Shown here in pieces: positions 6,893-14,835 of a DNA stretch of 38,907 nt. The notes beneath the pieces were generated by a model. That model saw only the letters and a list, made by a program, of their open reading frames with translations. It was not told the origin of the DNA and did not search any database. The stretch spans positions 1 through 38,907 of the forward strand of contig CAMMMX010000024.1 in the NCBI GenBank assembly GCA_946498095.1, in the 5' to 3' direction. Positions within the stretch are counted from its first letter, which is position 1, and every line of letters starts with the position of its first letter. A program made the translations under genes and the position numbers. Origin of the DNA: an uncultured Clostridia bacterium (GTDB lineage Bacteria; Bacillota; Clostridia; Oscillospirales; Ruminococcaceae).

Positions 6893-7807
6893 TCATACTC
6901 CTTGCTTTTCAATATTTTGCATAGCCTGATGCTGTAGCTCCAGCGCGAGCATCAGTTCACGGAGAACTTTACAGGCGGTAGCGGTTGACACGCCGCTGAT
7001 GTCCAAAGCGGGAGCCAACTCGTTTAAATCGGCACCTATCAAGTTGACGCTGCTGGCGCCGTCTGCTCCGCATACGCAGTGGATGGCTTCCAACAACTGA
7101 TGGAAATTGACACCTCCAGCCTCTGGAGTCCCGGTTCCCGGGAAGCAGGAGGGGTCAAGACAGTCCAGATCGATGGTCAGGTAGACCGGCACCCCTGAAC
7201 GACGCAGCTGCATGACCGTCTCCTGTAAGCCGTCAAACGAGAAAGGGTGCAGATGGGTATGCTCCGCAGCAAAACGGAATTCTTCGCGGTCTCCGCTGCG
7301 AATACAGAACTGATGGATTCGCCCATCTCCCAATAAATCATGGCAACGCCGCATGACACAGGCATGGCTGAGACGTGCGCCCAGATAATCGTCCCGGAGG
7401 TCCGCATGTGCGTCAAAATGCAGGATATGTAAATCCGGATACCGTTCGGCAGCTGCCGTAATGGCGCCAAGCGAGATCAAATGCTCGCCTCCAAGGAGCA
7501 AAGGAAATTTTCCATCCGCCAAGATACCGGCTGCCCGAGCGTGAATGGTTTCCAACGCCGCTTCTGCACTACCAAAGCATAGCTCCAGGTCGCCACTGTC
7601 GAAAATAGGGAAGTCCGTTAAATCCGCGTTCTGATAGGGGCTATAGGTTTCCAATCCAAAGCTTTCGTGGCGCATCGCGGATGATCCGAATCGGGCACCA
7701 GGGCGGAAACTGGTTGTAGAGTCGAAGGGTGCGCCGAAGAGGATGATTCTCGCTTCGTCATAACCGCTGTCACATCCGATGAAAGTTTCAATGTTTGGGG
7801 AAAGCAT
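6893..7807 (-). CDS. speB: agmatinase (arginase/ureohydrolase family)
   Basis: A 304-residue ureohydrolase that converts agmatine to putrescine and urea using two manganese ions. All ligands are visible: GGEHLIS (H109), DAHADLRDDY (D132, H134, D136) and TIDLDCLDPS (D213, D215); H148 in RLSHACVMRR corresponds to the conserved catalytic-loop histidine. The length fits agmatinase. AGGAGGTGG lies ten bases before the ATG, and the speE stop is five bases upstream. Its position between arginine decarboxylase and the spermidine-forming genes supports agmatine, or N1-aminopropylagmatine if SpeE acts first as in Thermus, as substrate. Formiminoglutamase and arginase are less likely in this operon. Confidence 0.94.
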   Translation of the reverse strand: MLSPNIETFIGCDSGYDEARIILFGAPFDSTTSFRPGARFGSSAMRHESFGLETYSPYQNADLTDFPIFDSGDLELCFGSAEAALETIHARAAGILADGKFPLLLGGEHLISLGAITAAAERYPDLHILHFDAHADLRDDYLGARLSHACVMRRCHDLLGDGRIHQFCIRSGDREEFRFAAEHTHLHPFSFDGLQETVMQLRRSGVPVYLTIDLDCLDPSCFPGTGTPEAGGVNFHQLLEAIHCVCGADGASSVNLIGADLNELAPALDISGVSTATACKVLRELMLALELQHQAMQNIEKQGV

Positions 7808-7812
7808 GGAGT

Positions 7813-8664
7813 CTATTCCACCTCCTGAAGCATCTGTTCCAGGAATGCCGGCAAGTAAAACGCGCCTTTATGTAGGCGGGTTGTGTAATATCTGGTTTCC
7901 AAGCCTAGAGCGGTCCAGGCGTCGGCATCCAAATCGTCAATCGGGTGATAGTGTTTGCTGGCAAAGCCAAAGAGCCAGTATCCGGCCGCGTAAGTTGGAA
8001 TATGCGCTTGATAAACACGGCTGATAGGAAAGTTGCTCACGATTCGCATATGGCTGCGCTTCATCGCTTCGGCGTCCTGGGCATAGAAAGGGCTGCCCTG
8101 CTGATTGACCATAATACCGTGTGCCTTTAAAGCGGTGTAGCAACTTCCATAAAATTCCCTGGTGAACAGCCCTTCCGACGGGCCAAAAGGATCGGTAGAA
8201 TCCACGATGATGAGGTCGTATTCATCCTCGCATCGCCGGATGAATTTCAGCGCGTTTTCATAATAAATATGGACACGGTTGTCGTCCAGGCGGCAGGCGT
8301 TACCAGGCAAAAATTCTCGGCAGGCATTGAGAACCTCTGGATCCATTTCCACCAGGTCGATCCGCTGTACTTTGTCGTACCGGGTCAGTTCCTTGACAAC
8401 GCCGCCATCGCCGGCGCCGATCACCAGAATATCCCGGATTCCCGGATGGACAGCCATCGGAACATGCGTGATCATCTCGTCGTAGATGAACTCATCGCGT
8501 TCCGTCAGCATGACGTTGCCATCCAACGTGAGCACCCTGCCAAATTCTGGCGTATCGAATATGTCAATCTTTTGATAATCGCTCTTTTTGGAAAAGAGAT
8601 GCTTGTTGACCCGGATGCTGTGTTTGACATCCGGTGTGTGAAATTCACTGAACCAAAATTCCAT
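7813..8664 (-). CDS. speE: spermidine synthase (aminopropyltransferase)
   Basis: A 283-residue SpeE-type enzyme. The N-terminal beta domain (about 1-55) leads into a Rossmann-like methyltransferase fold with GAGDGGVVKE (83-92), the acidic VEMDPEV (105-111) and the catalytic DSTDPFGP (155-162), where D155 and D158 position the acceptor amine. Normally it transfers an aminopropyl group from decarboxylated S-adenosylmethionine to putrescine. The start follows TTAGGAGAAGGAA. The donor needs SpeD, which is not encoded in this window. The operon also encodes the dehydrogenase/decarboxylase route to spermidine, so this protein may be redundant, may use another acceptor such as agmatine, or may act under different conditions. 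Confidence 0.93.
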   Translation of the reverse strand: MEFWFSEFHTPDVKHSIRVNKHLFSKKSDYQKIDIFDTPEFGRVLTLDGNVMLTERDEFIYDEMITHVPMAVHPGIRDILVIGAGDGGVVKELTRYDKVQRIDLVEMDPEVLNACREFLPGNACRLDDNRVHIYYENALKFIRRCEDEYDLIIVDSTDPFGPSEGLFTREFYGSCYTALKAHGIMVNQQGSPFYAQDAEAMKRSHMRIVSNFPISRVYQAHIPTYAAGYWLFGFASKHYHPIDDLDADAWTALGLETRYYTTRLHKGAFYLPAFLEQMLQEVE

Positions 8665-8694
8665 TTCCTTCTCCTAACCGGTTTCGCAACCGTT

Positions 8695-10155
8695 TTATTT
8701 GAGCACGTTGAGATGCAGGATATCAGGATCCTCAGGACCGGTCATACTACAGCCCTTGCTTTTCGCGTATCGGATATAATCTAAAATTTCTTTGGTAATT
8801 CTCTCACCAGGGGCGAGAATAGGAATGCCAGGGGGATAGCACATCACAAATTCGCTGCATACCCGTCCCTCAGTTTCGTCCAGCGGTAAGCTGATCTTTT
8901 CAGCATAAAAGGCGTCTTGTGGGGTCGCTGCAACCTGGGGATCAATGTATTCCTGTGTCAGCAGGCCGGTACCGTCAGTGCGATACCGTCGGCGAATATC
9001 GGATAAGGCGCTGACCAGACGTTCCAATTCCTGTGGACGGTCGCCGATGGACAGATAAGCAAGAATATTACCAATGTCTCCGAATTCGATTTGGATGTCA
9101 TACTCGTCTCTCAGAATATCGTACACCTCGATACCGGCCAGACCGACATCCAGCGTATGAACGCTCAGCTTTGTCGTATCAAAATCAAAAACAGAATCGC
9201 CATTTATCAATTCTTTGCCAAAGGCGTAATATCCGCCGGCAGCATTGATTTCTCCTCGGGCATATTCGGCCATATCCGATACCCGTCGGAATACCTGTTT
9301 GCCGCGTAGTGCCAGATTCCTTCTGCTGATATCCAGACTCGACATCAGCAGGTAACTTCCCGAGGTGGTCTGCGTCAGATTGATGATCTGACGTACGTGG
9401 CCAGCATGTACGTTGGGACCGGTTAACAGAAAGCTGGACTGCGTCAAGCTGCCGCCGCTTTTATGCATGGACACTGCCGTCATATCGGCGCCTGCCGCCA
9501 TGGCGGAAACAGGCAGGTGTTCTCCAAAATAGAAGTGCGTACCGTGGGCTTCGTCGACCAGGCAGAGCATTCCCGCGTCATGAGCCATTTTGACAATCGC
9601 ACGTAGATCAGAACAGATTCCATAATAAGTGGGGTTATTAACCAATACGGCGACGGCCTTGGGATGCTCGCTGATGGCCTTCTGTACCTGCTCACGCTTC
9701 ATACCGAGAGAGATTCCCAATCGCTGATCCACATCCGGGTTGACATAAACCGGAATGGCGCCGCAAAGTACCAATGCGTTGATGACGCTGCGGTGAACAT
9801 TACGGGGAAGAATGATTTCATCTCCACGCTTGCAGGCGGTCAAGACCATACTTTGCACCGAACTCGTTGTACCGCCGACCATCAAAAAAGCGTTTTCGGC
9901 ACCAAAAGCCTCCGCCGCCAGTTCCTCCGCTTCGCGAATGACTGATACAGGATGGCAGAGATTGTCAAGCGGCTTCATGCTGTTTACGTCTACGCCTACG
10001 CATTGCTGTCCCAAAAAAGCGGTCAGCTCCGGATTCCCTCGTCCGTGCTTATGTCCTGGTACGTCAAAAGGGACAACCCGCATCTGCCGGAACCTTTCCA
10101 GCGCCTCATGGATTGGCGCGCGGTGCTGATCAAGTTTATTGTTTTTTGCTTCCAT
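8695..10155 (-). CDS. speA: arginine decarboxylase, Orn/Lys/Arg decarboxylase class
   Basis: A 486-residue fold-type I PLP decarboxylase of the size of Bacillus SpeA. Key stretches are VPFDVPGHKHGRG (28-40), the cofactor-ring segment GGTTSSVQS (94-102), DEAHG (201-205, aspartate to the pyridine nitrogen) and the Schiff-base lysine in SMHKSGGSLTQ (K232). The C-terminal domain includes CYPPGIPILAPGE. It should convert arginine to agmatine, the first step of the operon; lysine or ornithine cannot be excluded from sequence, but a downstream agmatinase favours arginine. GAGGG precedes the ATG. An intrinsic terminator sits about 36 bases upstream within a long leader, so premature termination probably regulates the operon. 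Confidence 0.93.
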   Translation of the reverse strand: MEAKNNKLDQHRAPIHEALERFRQMRVVPFDVPGHKHGRGNPELTAFLGQQCVGVDVNSMKPLDNLCHPVSVIREAEELAAEAFGAENAFLMVGGTTSSVQSMVLTACKRGDEIILPRNVHRSVINALVLCGAIPVYVNPDVDQRLGISLGMKREQVQKAISEHPKAVAVLVNNPTYYGICSDLRAIVKMAHDAGMLCLVDEAHGTHFYFGEHLPVSAMAAGADMTAVSMHKSGGSLTQSSFLLTGPNVHAGHVRQIINLTQTTSGSYLLMSSLDISRRNLALRGKQVFRRVSDMAEYARGEINAAGGYYAFGKELINGDSVFDFDTTKLSVHTLDVGLAGIEVYDILRDEYDIQIEFGDIGNILAYLSIGDRPQELERLVSALSDIRRRYRTDGTGLLTQEYIDPQVAATPQDAFYAEKISLPLDETEGRVCSEFVMCYPPGIPILAPGERITKEILDYIRYAKSKGCSMTGPEDPDILHLNVLK

Positions 10156-10190
10156 TCTTTTCCCTCGCTTTTAGGCTCCTTTGCTGTCCG

Positions 10191-10234
10191 TAAAAAAAGA
10201 AAAACGCAAGCCGTACATCGTGCACAACTTGCGT
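10191..10234 (-). terminator. attenuator-type terminator before speA
   Basis: On the minus strand ACGCAAG (10234-10228) pairs with CTTGCGT (10210-10204), followed by TTTTTCTTTTTTT (to about 10191). The speA ribosome binding site and ATG lie 36 bases further on with no new promoter between, so this should decide read-through into the operon. Confidence 0.8.
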
Positions 10235-10640
10235 CAAAATCCAAATGACAACCCTCTCACATAAGCGGAAACAGATGTCTTCCGCCGGACGTTCAAAAGC
10301 AGGAGGATCGCTCCTTGATTTCATGGAACTCAGAGTCTATATAGCAATCATACTTTTACTACTCTTATTGACCGTTTCACAAGTTTGCGCCATGCGCTTC
10401 GGTTATAAAGGAACCAACTTATAAAATTCGAGCTTTTAACTCAATCAATAAGGCAGCATTTCGCTGCCGATCGGCAGTGGACCCGGCTGTCCGTATGGCC
10501 TTGGACTCATACTGAGTGGTCCAGAATAATTTTTATGAAAGCCCCTAAAGAATAACTGTTCCATCCCTTAGATCTGCTTCATAAGCTATAAAAATCTCCT
10601 TGACGATAGCAAGGAAATCTCTATCATATCGCTATATCCA
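10235..10640 (-). promoter_or_regulatory. long structured 5' leader of the polyamine operon, candidate riboswitch or attenuator
   Basis: About 400 bases between the promoter and the terminator contain no convincing ORF but several hairpins on the minus strand. There is TTTCCTTG/CAAGGAGA close to the start, a GGA-CTC/GAG-TCC stem near 10501-10522, the palindrome CTGCCGATCGGCAG (10465-10478) overlapping a competing hairpin GGCAGC/GCTGCC (10452-10468), AGGA/TCCT near 10300-10314, and GCGGAA/TTCCGC near 10264-10285. Overlapping alternatives are what a switch needs. GCGCAAACTTGTG (about 10376-10388) resembles the terminator's own 5' arm and could act as an antiterminator. I could not match it to a known riboswitch class. 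It may also contain a separate small RNA. Confidence 0.5.
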
Positions 10641-10644
10641 GTTT

Positions 10645-10673
10645 AGTATAGCATAATGGCGGGACACTGTCAA
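10645..10673 (-). promoter_or_regulatory. promoter of the polyamine operon
   Basis: On the minus strand TTGACA (10673-10668), exactly 17 bases, TATACT (10650-10645). This is a near-consensus sigma-A promoter. It lies about 490 bases before the speA start codon. Confidence 0.8.
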
Positions 10674-10805
10674 GGAGCGCAACAATTAGTTTGCGTGGGA
10701 TTTGTAGGCGTATCATAAGGATTATACAATTAAAAAAGGAAGAAGGAGAGGGTCTCATCGGTTCCTGTTGAGTTGCGACACGGAACTAACATGGAAGGAG
10801 ACGAT

Positions 10806-10980
10806 ATGTCTAGGATAAAAAGTATCACACGAGATTTGCGATATCGGCAATCCCTGATGAAATGCGCAGAGAAACACGGAATGTAAGCTGAGCCTACAAC
10901 TAAAGCTGTACATATTTAAGAAAGCATGCGGAGAGGGCAGTGTGTCGACATGCCTATTCAGAACGCACAGGAATGTCTGC
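10806..10980 (+). pseudogene. relic of an IS481-like transposase (N-terminal helix-turn-helix region)
   Basis: After GGAAGGAG and an ATG at 10806 the frame reads MSRIKSITRDLRYRQSLM then KCAEKHGM and stops at 10884-10886. This is the start typical of IS481/integrase-core transposases, which continue with about 300 more residues. After a two-base shift the homology continues in decayed form: VS-stop-A, a shortened YN-stop-SC-TYL, then KACGEGSV near 10920, matching the usual KARWDGSV. Several stops, at least two frameshifts and loss of the DDE domain show a dead remnant. Neither terminal inverted repeat was found. Confidence 0.6.
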
Positions 10981-10982
10981 CG

Positions 10983-11040
10983 TTTTAAGCGTGCTCAGCC
11001 CCGGTGAAAAGGCCTAGTGTCGGCAACAGAGCGCTTAAAA
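10983..11040. repeat. inverted repeat, TTTTAAGC...GCTTAAAA
   Basis: TTTTAAGC-GT-GCTC (10983-10996) pairs with GAGC-GCTTAAAA (11029-11040), a 12-bp stem with a two-base bulge around a 32-base GC-rich loop. It directly follows the transposase relic. It could be an element end, a protein-binding site or an RNA structure. Confidence 0.5.
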
Positions 11041-11143
11041 TGCATATTTGTGATTTTTATATGAGGCTTATCTGCGCGCTCCAAATTCACAAGAAAAAAC
11101 AAATTTGTCATTCAATTGTTGCCGTTTTGCAAATGTAAGATGC

Positions 11144-11172
11144 TTGTCAAAAATGTGGGTTCATGCTATAAT
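11144..11172 (+). promoter_or_regulatory. promoter of the DUF368 gene
   Basis: TTGTCA (11144-11149), 17 bases, TATAAT (11167-11172). Transcription would start near 11180 and give a leader of about 145 bases. Confidence 0.8.
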
Positions 11173-11246
11173 TGGGTTCATTCCTGGATGGCTCGCAGAT
11201 AAAAAGACAGTGACGAGCGGAAAAAGGGTTGTGTTTATTGGGTTGA

Positions 11247-11281
11247 GTGATATGGGGGACGGCCTTGCATATCACTTTTTT
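11247..11281 (+). terminator. intrinsic terminator inside the DUF368 leader
   Basis: GTGATATG (11247-11254) pairs perfectly with CATATCAC (11268-11275) and is followed by TTTTTT. It lies between the promoter and the gene, 45 bases before the ATG, so it should act as an attenuator or end a short leader RNA. An upstream GCTCG/CGAGC pair (11191-11195 with 11214-11218) could form part of a competing structure. Confidence 0.65.
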
Positions 11282-11325
11282 GTCATTATCTGTTAAACGA
11301 TTTTTGGGAAAGGCTTGGTTGATGC

Positions 11326-12159
11326 ATGGTTTGGGAAGGACTGAAAAATATATGTGCGGGAGCGATGGTTGGTGTGGCGAACATCATTCCCGGCGTGAGT
11401 GGGGGGACCATGGCGGTCGTGCTGGGAATCTATGATCGCCTGATTGACTCTTTGTCTCTGCGGTGGCAAAAACTGAAGAAGAATTTCTGGTTTCTTTTGA
11501 CGGTTGGCGTCGGGGCGCTTGCCGGTATTTTCGCTTTCAGTGTGCTAATCGACTATTTGTTGGGACATTACAATATGCCGACAAATTTTGCATTTGTCGG
11601 CATCATCTTGGGAAGTATACCGATGATTTACCGTAAAACAACAGTGTCCGGTGCGAAACCATATCTGCTCGTTCCGTTTGCGGTCACCTTCGTGGTGATG
11701 ACGATTATCGCTTTTATAACGCCATCGGAAACGCAGCAGGCAATGACGTCCTTGAATGCCGGCAACGCGCTTTATCTTTTCTTGTCGGCCATTCTCGGTG
11801 CGGTTGCCATGATTATTCCAGGATTGAGCGGTTCCTTCATTATGCTGGTGTTGGGGGCTTATCAAACGGTTCTTACTGCGATTTCAGACCTCAATATCCC
11901 TATTTTAATCCCAGTCGCTTTGGGAGTTGCGGTGGGGATCCTGGGGGGCGCCAAAGTAATAGGTATTTTGCTTAAGAAATTTCCTTATGCGACCTATTCG
12001 GCGATTCTGGGACTGGTTTTGGGTTCGGTCGTCACACTGCTAGTCAATGTTTTCCGTAGCGGGAACGTGAATTCTTCTCCCTTCCTAATGGTCATTTCGG
12101 TTGCGGTTTTGATTCTGGGTGCGATCGTCACATATTTCACTTCTAGGATGGAAAAATAG
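11326..12159 (+). CDS. DUF368 membrane protein, PopT-like polyprenyl-phosphate transporter candidate
   Basis: A 277-residue polytopic membrane protein with about eight hydrophobic segments. The family signature NIIPGVSGGTMAVVLGIYDRLI (about 19-40) recurs in the second half as MIIPGLSGSFIMLVLGAY (about 162-179), which shows an internal duplication with inverted-topology character. DUF368 and DedA proteins have been shown to return undecaprenyl phosphate across the membrane for reuse in wall synthesis; that role is inferred here. The neighbouring downstream gene encodes a class A PBP. GGGAAAGG precedes the ATG; a second ATG four bases earlier is out of frame. An attenuator-like hairpin lies in the leader. 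Confidence 0.88.
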   Translation: MVWEGLKNICAGAMVGVANIIPGVSGGTMAVVLGIYDRLIDSLSLRWQKLKKNFWFLLTVGVGALAGIFAFSVLIDYLLGHYNMPTNFAFVGIILGSIPMIYRKTTVSGAKPYLLVPFAVTFVVMTIIAFITPSETQQAMTSLNAGNALYLFLSAILGAVAMIIPGLSGSFIMLVLGAYQTVLTAISDLNIPILIPVALGVAVGILGGAKVIGILLKKFPYATYSAILGLVLGSVVTLLVNVFRSGNVNSSPFLMVISVAVLILGAIVTYFTSRMEK

Positions 12160-12169
12160 TCACGAGACT

Positions 12170-12256
12170 TTAGCAGGTGGACAGGAAAAGGAGCAAGGAT
12201 ACGGTGAACAGAATACCACCTATCACAAGAGCGGCGGCAGAAATTTTTCGAATCAT
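12170..12256 (-). CDS. possible small single-span membrane protein
   Basis: A 28-residue ORF starting MIRKISAAALVIGG and continuing as one hydrophobic segment to a final cysteine. It has basic residues at the N-terminus and an AAAGGA twelve bases before the ATG, farther than usual. It ends ten bases from the DUF368 stop on the opposite strand. No family is recognised. It may be a genuine small membrane peptide, the remnant of a signal sequence, or chance. Confidence 0.3.
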   Translation of the reverse strand: MIRKISAAALVIGGILFTVSLLLFLSTC

Positions 12257-12414
12257 TGTTGTTTCATTCCTTTCTAAAAAAGATAGATTTTCTGACGGAC
12301 GGAAAGACAGCACAGCACGCTTCCATCCTTTATGAATGCGCGAAGAAATGCTGGCATACAACCTTCTTTATTTTGTGTCCGGATGCCCTACTTATACGGA
12401 AAAATAGGGGGATC

Positions 12415-12443
12415 TTAACAAGAAGGATAAAATATGCTATAAT
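12415..12443 (+). promoter_or_regulatory. promoter of the class A PBP gene
   Basis: TTAACA (12415-12420), 17 bases, TATAAT (12438-12443). The leader is about 100 bases. The rest of the gap 12160-12553 holds only the possible small ORF on the minus strand. Confidence 0.75.
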
Positions 12444-12553
12444 AAATTGTGTCTATGCCGGTTTGGTAAGGATGCTTGACGTCCGTCGGCTGCCCCGTCA
12501 TAGACGCTGTCCGGCGAAGGATGTTTCTACGCCGGGGATAAGGAGGACTACAG

Positions 12554-14758
12554 ATGACGAGTAAGGATACGAAGCCACGACGTCAAAGTTCGGGTAAGGC
12601 TGTAAATCGTGCGGAAGCGGAGAAACGTACCAAAGCGAAAAAGCCTAAGAAACCAGTTCCCAAATCACGACGTCGCGTAAAAAAGGTACTTTCGATCATT
12701 GGGACAACGTTGTTGTCCATTATGATGATCGGTATCATCACCGGTTGTATCGTCGTTACATCGCTGACAGTCTATGTCATGAAATTTTTCGAGCCGAGTG
12801 TCGATATTGATCTGCATAATTTACAGCTTGATCAGACGGCGATCGTCTATTGTAACGATGCCAACGGCAATCCGGTGGAATACCAACGCCTACCGGCAAA
12901 TGTTAACCGTATGTGGGTGGATTACAGTCAGACGCCTCAATGTCTGCGCGATGCTTTTGTCTGCGGTGAGGACGAACGCTTTCTCGAGCATGATGGCGTC
13001 GACTGGAAGCGTACGTTTGCCGCTTTTGCCAACATGATCCTGCATTTTTGGGACACGCAGCAAGGCGGTTCGACCATTACACAGCAGTTGGTCAAGAATA
13101 TTACTAAGGAAAATGAGGTCAGTATTGAACGAAAGGTCAACGAGATATTCCTTGCCATAGATTTGGAAAAAAGATTTACCAAGATGGATATTCTGGAAGC
13201 GTACATGAACGTTGTCCCGCTGGATATGAACATAGAAGGCGTTGGAATGGGGGCAAACTACTATTTTGGAAAGGATGTCTCCGAGCTGACCATTGCCGAG
13301 TCCGCGGCGCTTGTAGCAATCACCCAGAACCCTTATTACCGAAACCCATTCCGTTATCCGGAAAGGAATAAGGAGCGCAGGGACTACATTCTGGGCAAGA
13401 TGTACGAACTAAACAAGATTACAAAGGAAGAATACGAGCAAGCTTTAACCGAAGAATTGCAGCTGAATGAAAATGCGGCCAGTACGATTAATCAGCCGAA
13501 AGAGGTTCAGAACTGGTTTGTGGATCAGGTTGTCAATGAGGTCATTGCCGATTTGATAGAGCAATACGGGTATTCCGAAGAGTACGCCACGCAGCTGCTG
13601 TATAACGGAGGCTACAAGATTTATTCCACTGTGGATAAAGACATGCAGGAGGCCATCGAACAGAAGTACCTCAATCCGTCGACCTTCTCCAGCAGCGGGA
13701 CGGTGAAGGATCCGCCGAACTCCGCCTTTGTCGTGATGGATTACCAAGGAAATTTGAAGGCCATCGTCGGAGATATCGGTGAAAAAGAGGGAAACCGGGT
13801 ATGGAACAACGCGACTATGGGTGGACGCTCCCCGGGTTCTGCCATTAAGCCGTTATCTGTTTACGGTCCGGCAATTGATCGGGATCTGATCAATTATTCC
13901 ACGTTGATGGTTGACGAGCCTTTTGACAAGGAAAACAGCTGGCCGCGGAACTATGACCGTACCTACAGGGGAAACGTGCTGATCACCGATGCACTGAAGG
14001 TATCCTTGAATACCATTCCTGTCAAGTTGACCGACATGATGGGTGTGCAGACGGGGTTTGATTTTCTGACACAGAAGTTGCATTTTACCACGTTGGTGCG
14101 TTCTGACGTCCGAGAGGTGGATGGTGTACAAAAAACCTTCACGGATATGGCATTGGCGCCGTTGTCATTAGGGTCATTTACCGATGGCGTCCATCTATAT
14201 GAATTGACGGCTGCGTATCAGATTTACGGGAATGGCGGGCGTTATTACGATCCAAGCGCATATTACCGTGTGGAAGATGCGGACGGAAACGTCGTTCTGG
14301 AAAAAGATACGGTCGGTGAGCAGGTCATTTCCCGGGAAACTTCCTATATCATGAACAAACTGATGGAGCGTGTCATAACTGCGCAAGGTGGTACAGGTAC
14401 CGCTGCCCGAATTAGCGGGGTTCCAGTCGTAGGTAAAACAGGTACGACCTCCGATGACATGGACTTCACGTTTGTCGGCCTTACGCCGGATTACGTTAGC
14501 GCAGTCTGGTATGGATATAAGGATGAGCATAAGCAAATCCCCAGTGGAACTTATTACAGTTCATCGCGTATTTGGCGCAATGTGATGGCGGATATTTTGA
14601 CGAGCCGCCCGGTTGGGGAATTTCCTTCCTGTGATACAGTAGAAGAGCATAGATACTGTACGCAGACTGGTTTGTTGGCGCGTTCTGACTGTCCCTCCAC
14701 AGGGGTAGGGTACTATAAGTCGTCGTCACTGCCGGATGTGTGCGACGCAGCGCATTAA
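12554..14758 (+). CDS. class A penicillin-binding protein (PBP1a type)
   Basis: A 734-residue bifunctional peptidoglycan synthase. A lysine- and arginine-rich cytoplasmic tail (1-44) precedes one membrane segment (about 45-76). The glycosyltransferase (GT51) domain shows CGEDERFLEHDGVDW with catalytic E139, and QQGGSTITQQLVKN (169-182). The transpeptidase domain shows GRSPGSAIKP with S429 and K432, SLN in KVSLNTIPVK, and VGKTGTT with K628. It polymerises lipid II and cross-links stems outside the membrane. The short cysteine-containing tail after residue 700 is variable in the family. ATAAGGAGG lies eight bases before the ATG. It has its own promoter and a terminator after it. Confidence 0.95.
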   Translation: MTSKDTKPRRQSSGKAVNRAEAEKRTKAKKPKKPVPKSRRRVKKVLSIIGTTLLSIMMIGIITGCIVVTSLTVYVMKFFEPSVDIDLHNLQLDQTAIVYCNDANGNPVEYQRLPANVNRMWVDYSQTPQCLRDAFVCGEDERFLEHDGVDWKRTFAAFANMILHFWDTQQGGSTITQQLVKNITKENEVSIERKVNEIFLAIDLEKRFTKMDILEAYMNVVPLDMNIEGVGMGANYYFGKDVSELTIAESAALVAITQNPYYRNPFRYPERNKERRDYILGKMYELNKITKEEYEQALTEELQLNENAASTINQPKEVQNWFVDQVVNEVIADLIEQYGYSEEYATQLLYNGGYKIYSTVDKDMQEAIEQKYLNPSTFSSSGTVKDPPNSAFVVMDYQGNLKAIVGDIGEKEGNRVWNNATMGGRSPGSAIKPLSVYGPAIDRDLINYSTLMVDEPFDKENSWPRNYDRTYRGNVLITDALKVSLNTIPVKLTDMMGVQTGFDFLTQKLHFTTLVRSDVREVDGVQKTFTDMALAPLSLGSFTDGVHLYELTAAYQIYGNGGRYYDPSAYYRVEDADGNVVLEKDTVGEQVISRETSYIMNKLMERVITAQGGTGTAARISGVPVVGKTGTTSDDMDFTFVGLTPDYVSAVWYGYKDEHKQIPSGTYYSSSRIWRNVMADILTSRPVGEFPSCDTVEEHRYCTQTGLLARSDCPSTGVGYYKSSSLPDVCDAAH

Positions 14759-14776
14759 CAGAAGAGAACCGGCGAG

Positions 14777-14803
14777 AGCCGCTGTGGGAAGCAGCGGCTT
14801 TTT
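14777..14803 (+). terminator. terminator after the PBP gene
   Basis: AGCCGCTG (14777-14784) pairs with CAGCGGCT (14792-14799), loop of seven, followed by TTTT. It lies 18 bases after the PBP stop and 33 before the next ATG, so the methyltransferase gene depends on read-through or an unseen promoter. Confidence 0.75.
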
Positions 14804-14835
14804 GCCATATTTTTTGTCCGGAAAGGTTGTCCAAT

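Noticed and set aside
10430-10640. possible 6S or SRP RNA in the speA leader
   Set aside because: I looked for the long rod of 6S RNA and the conserved SRP apical loop and found neither; it is reported only as an unassigned leader.
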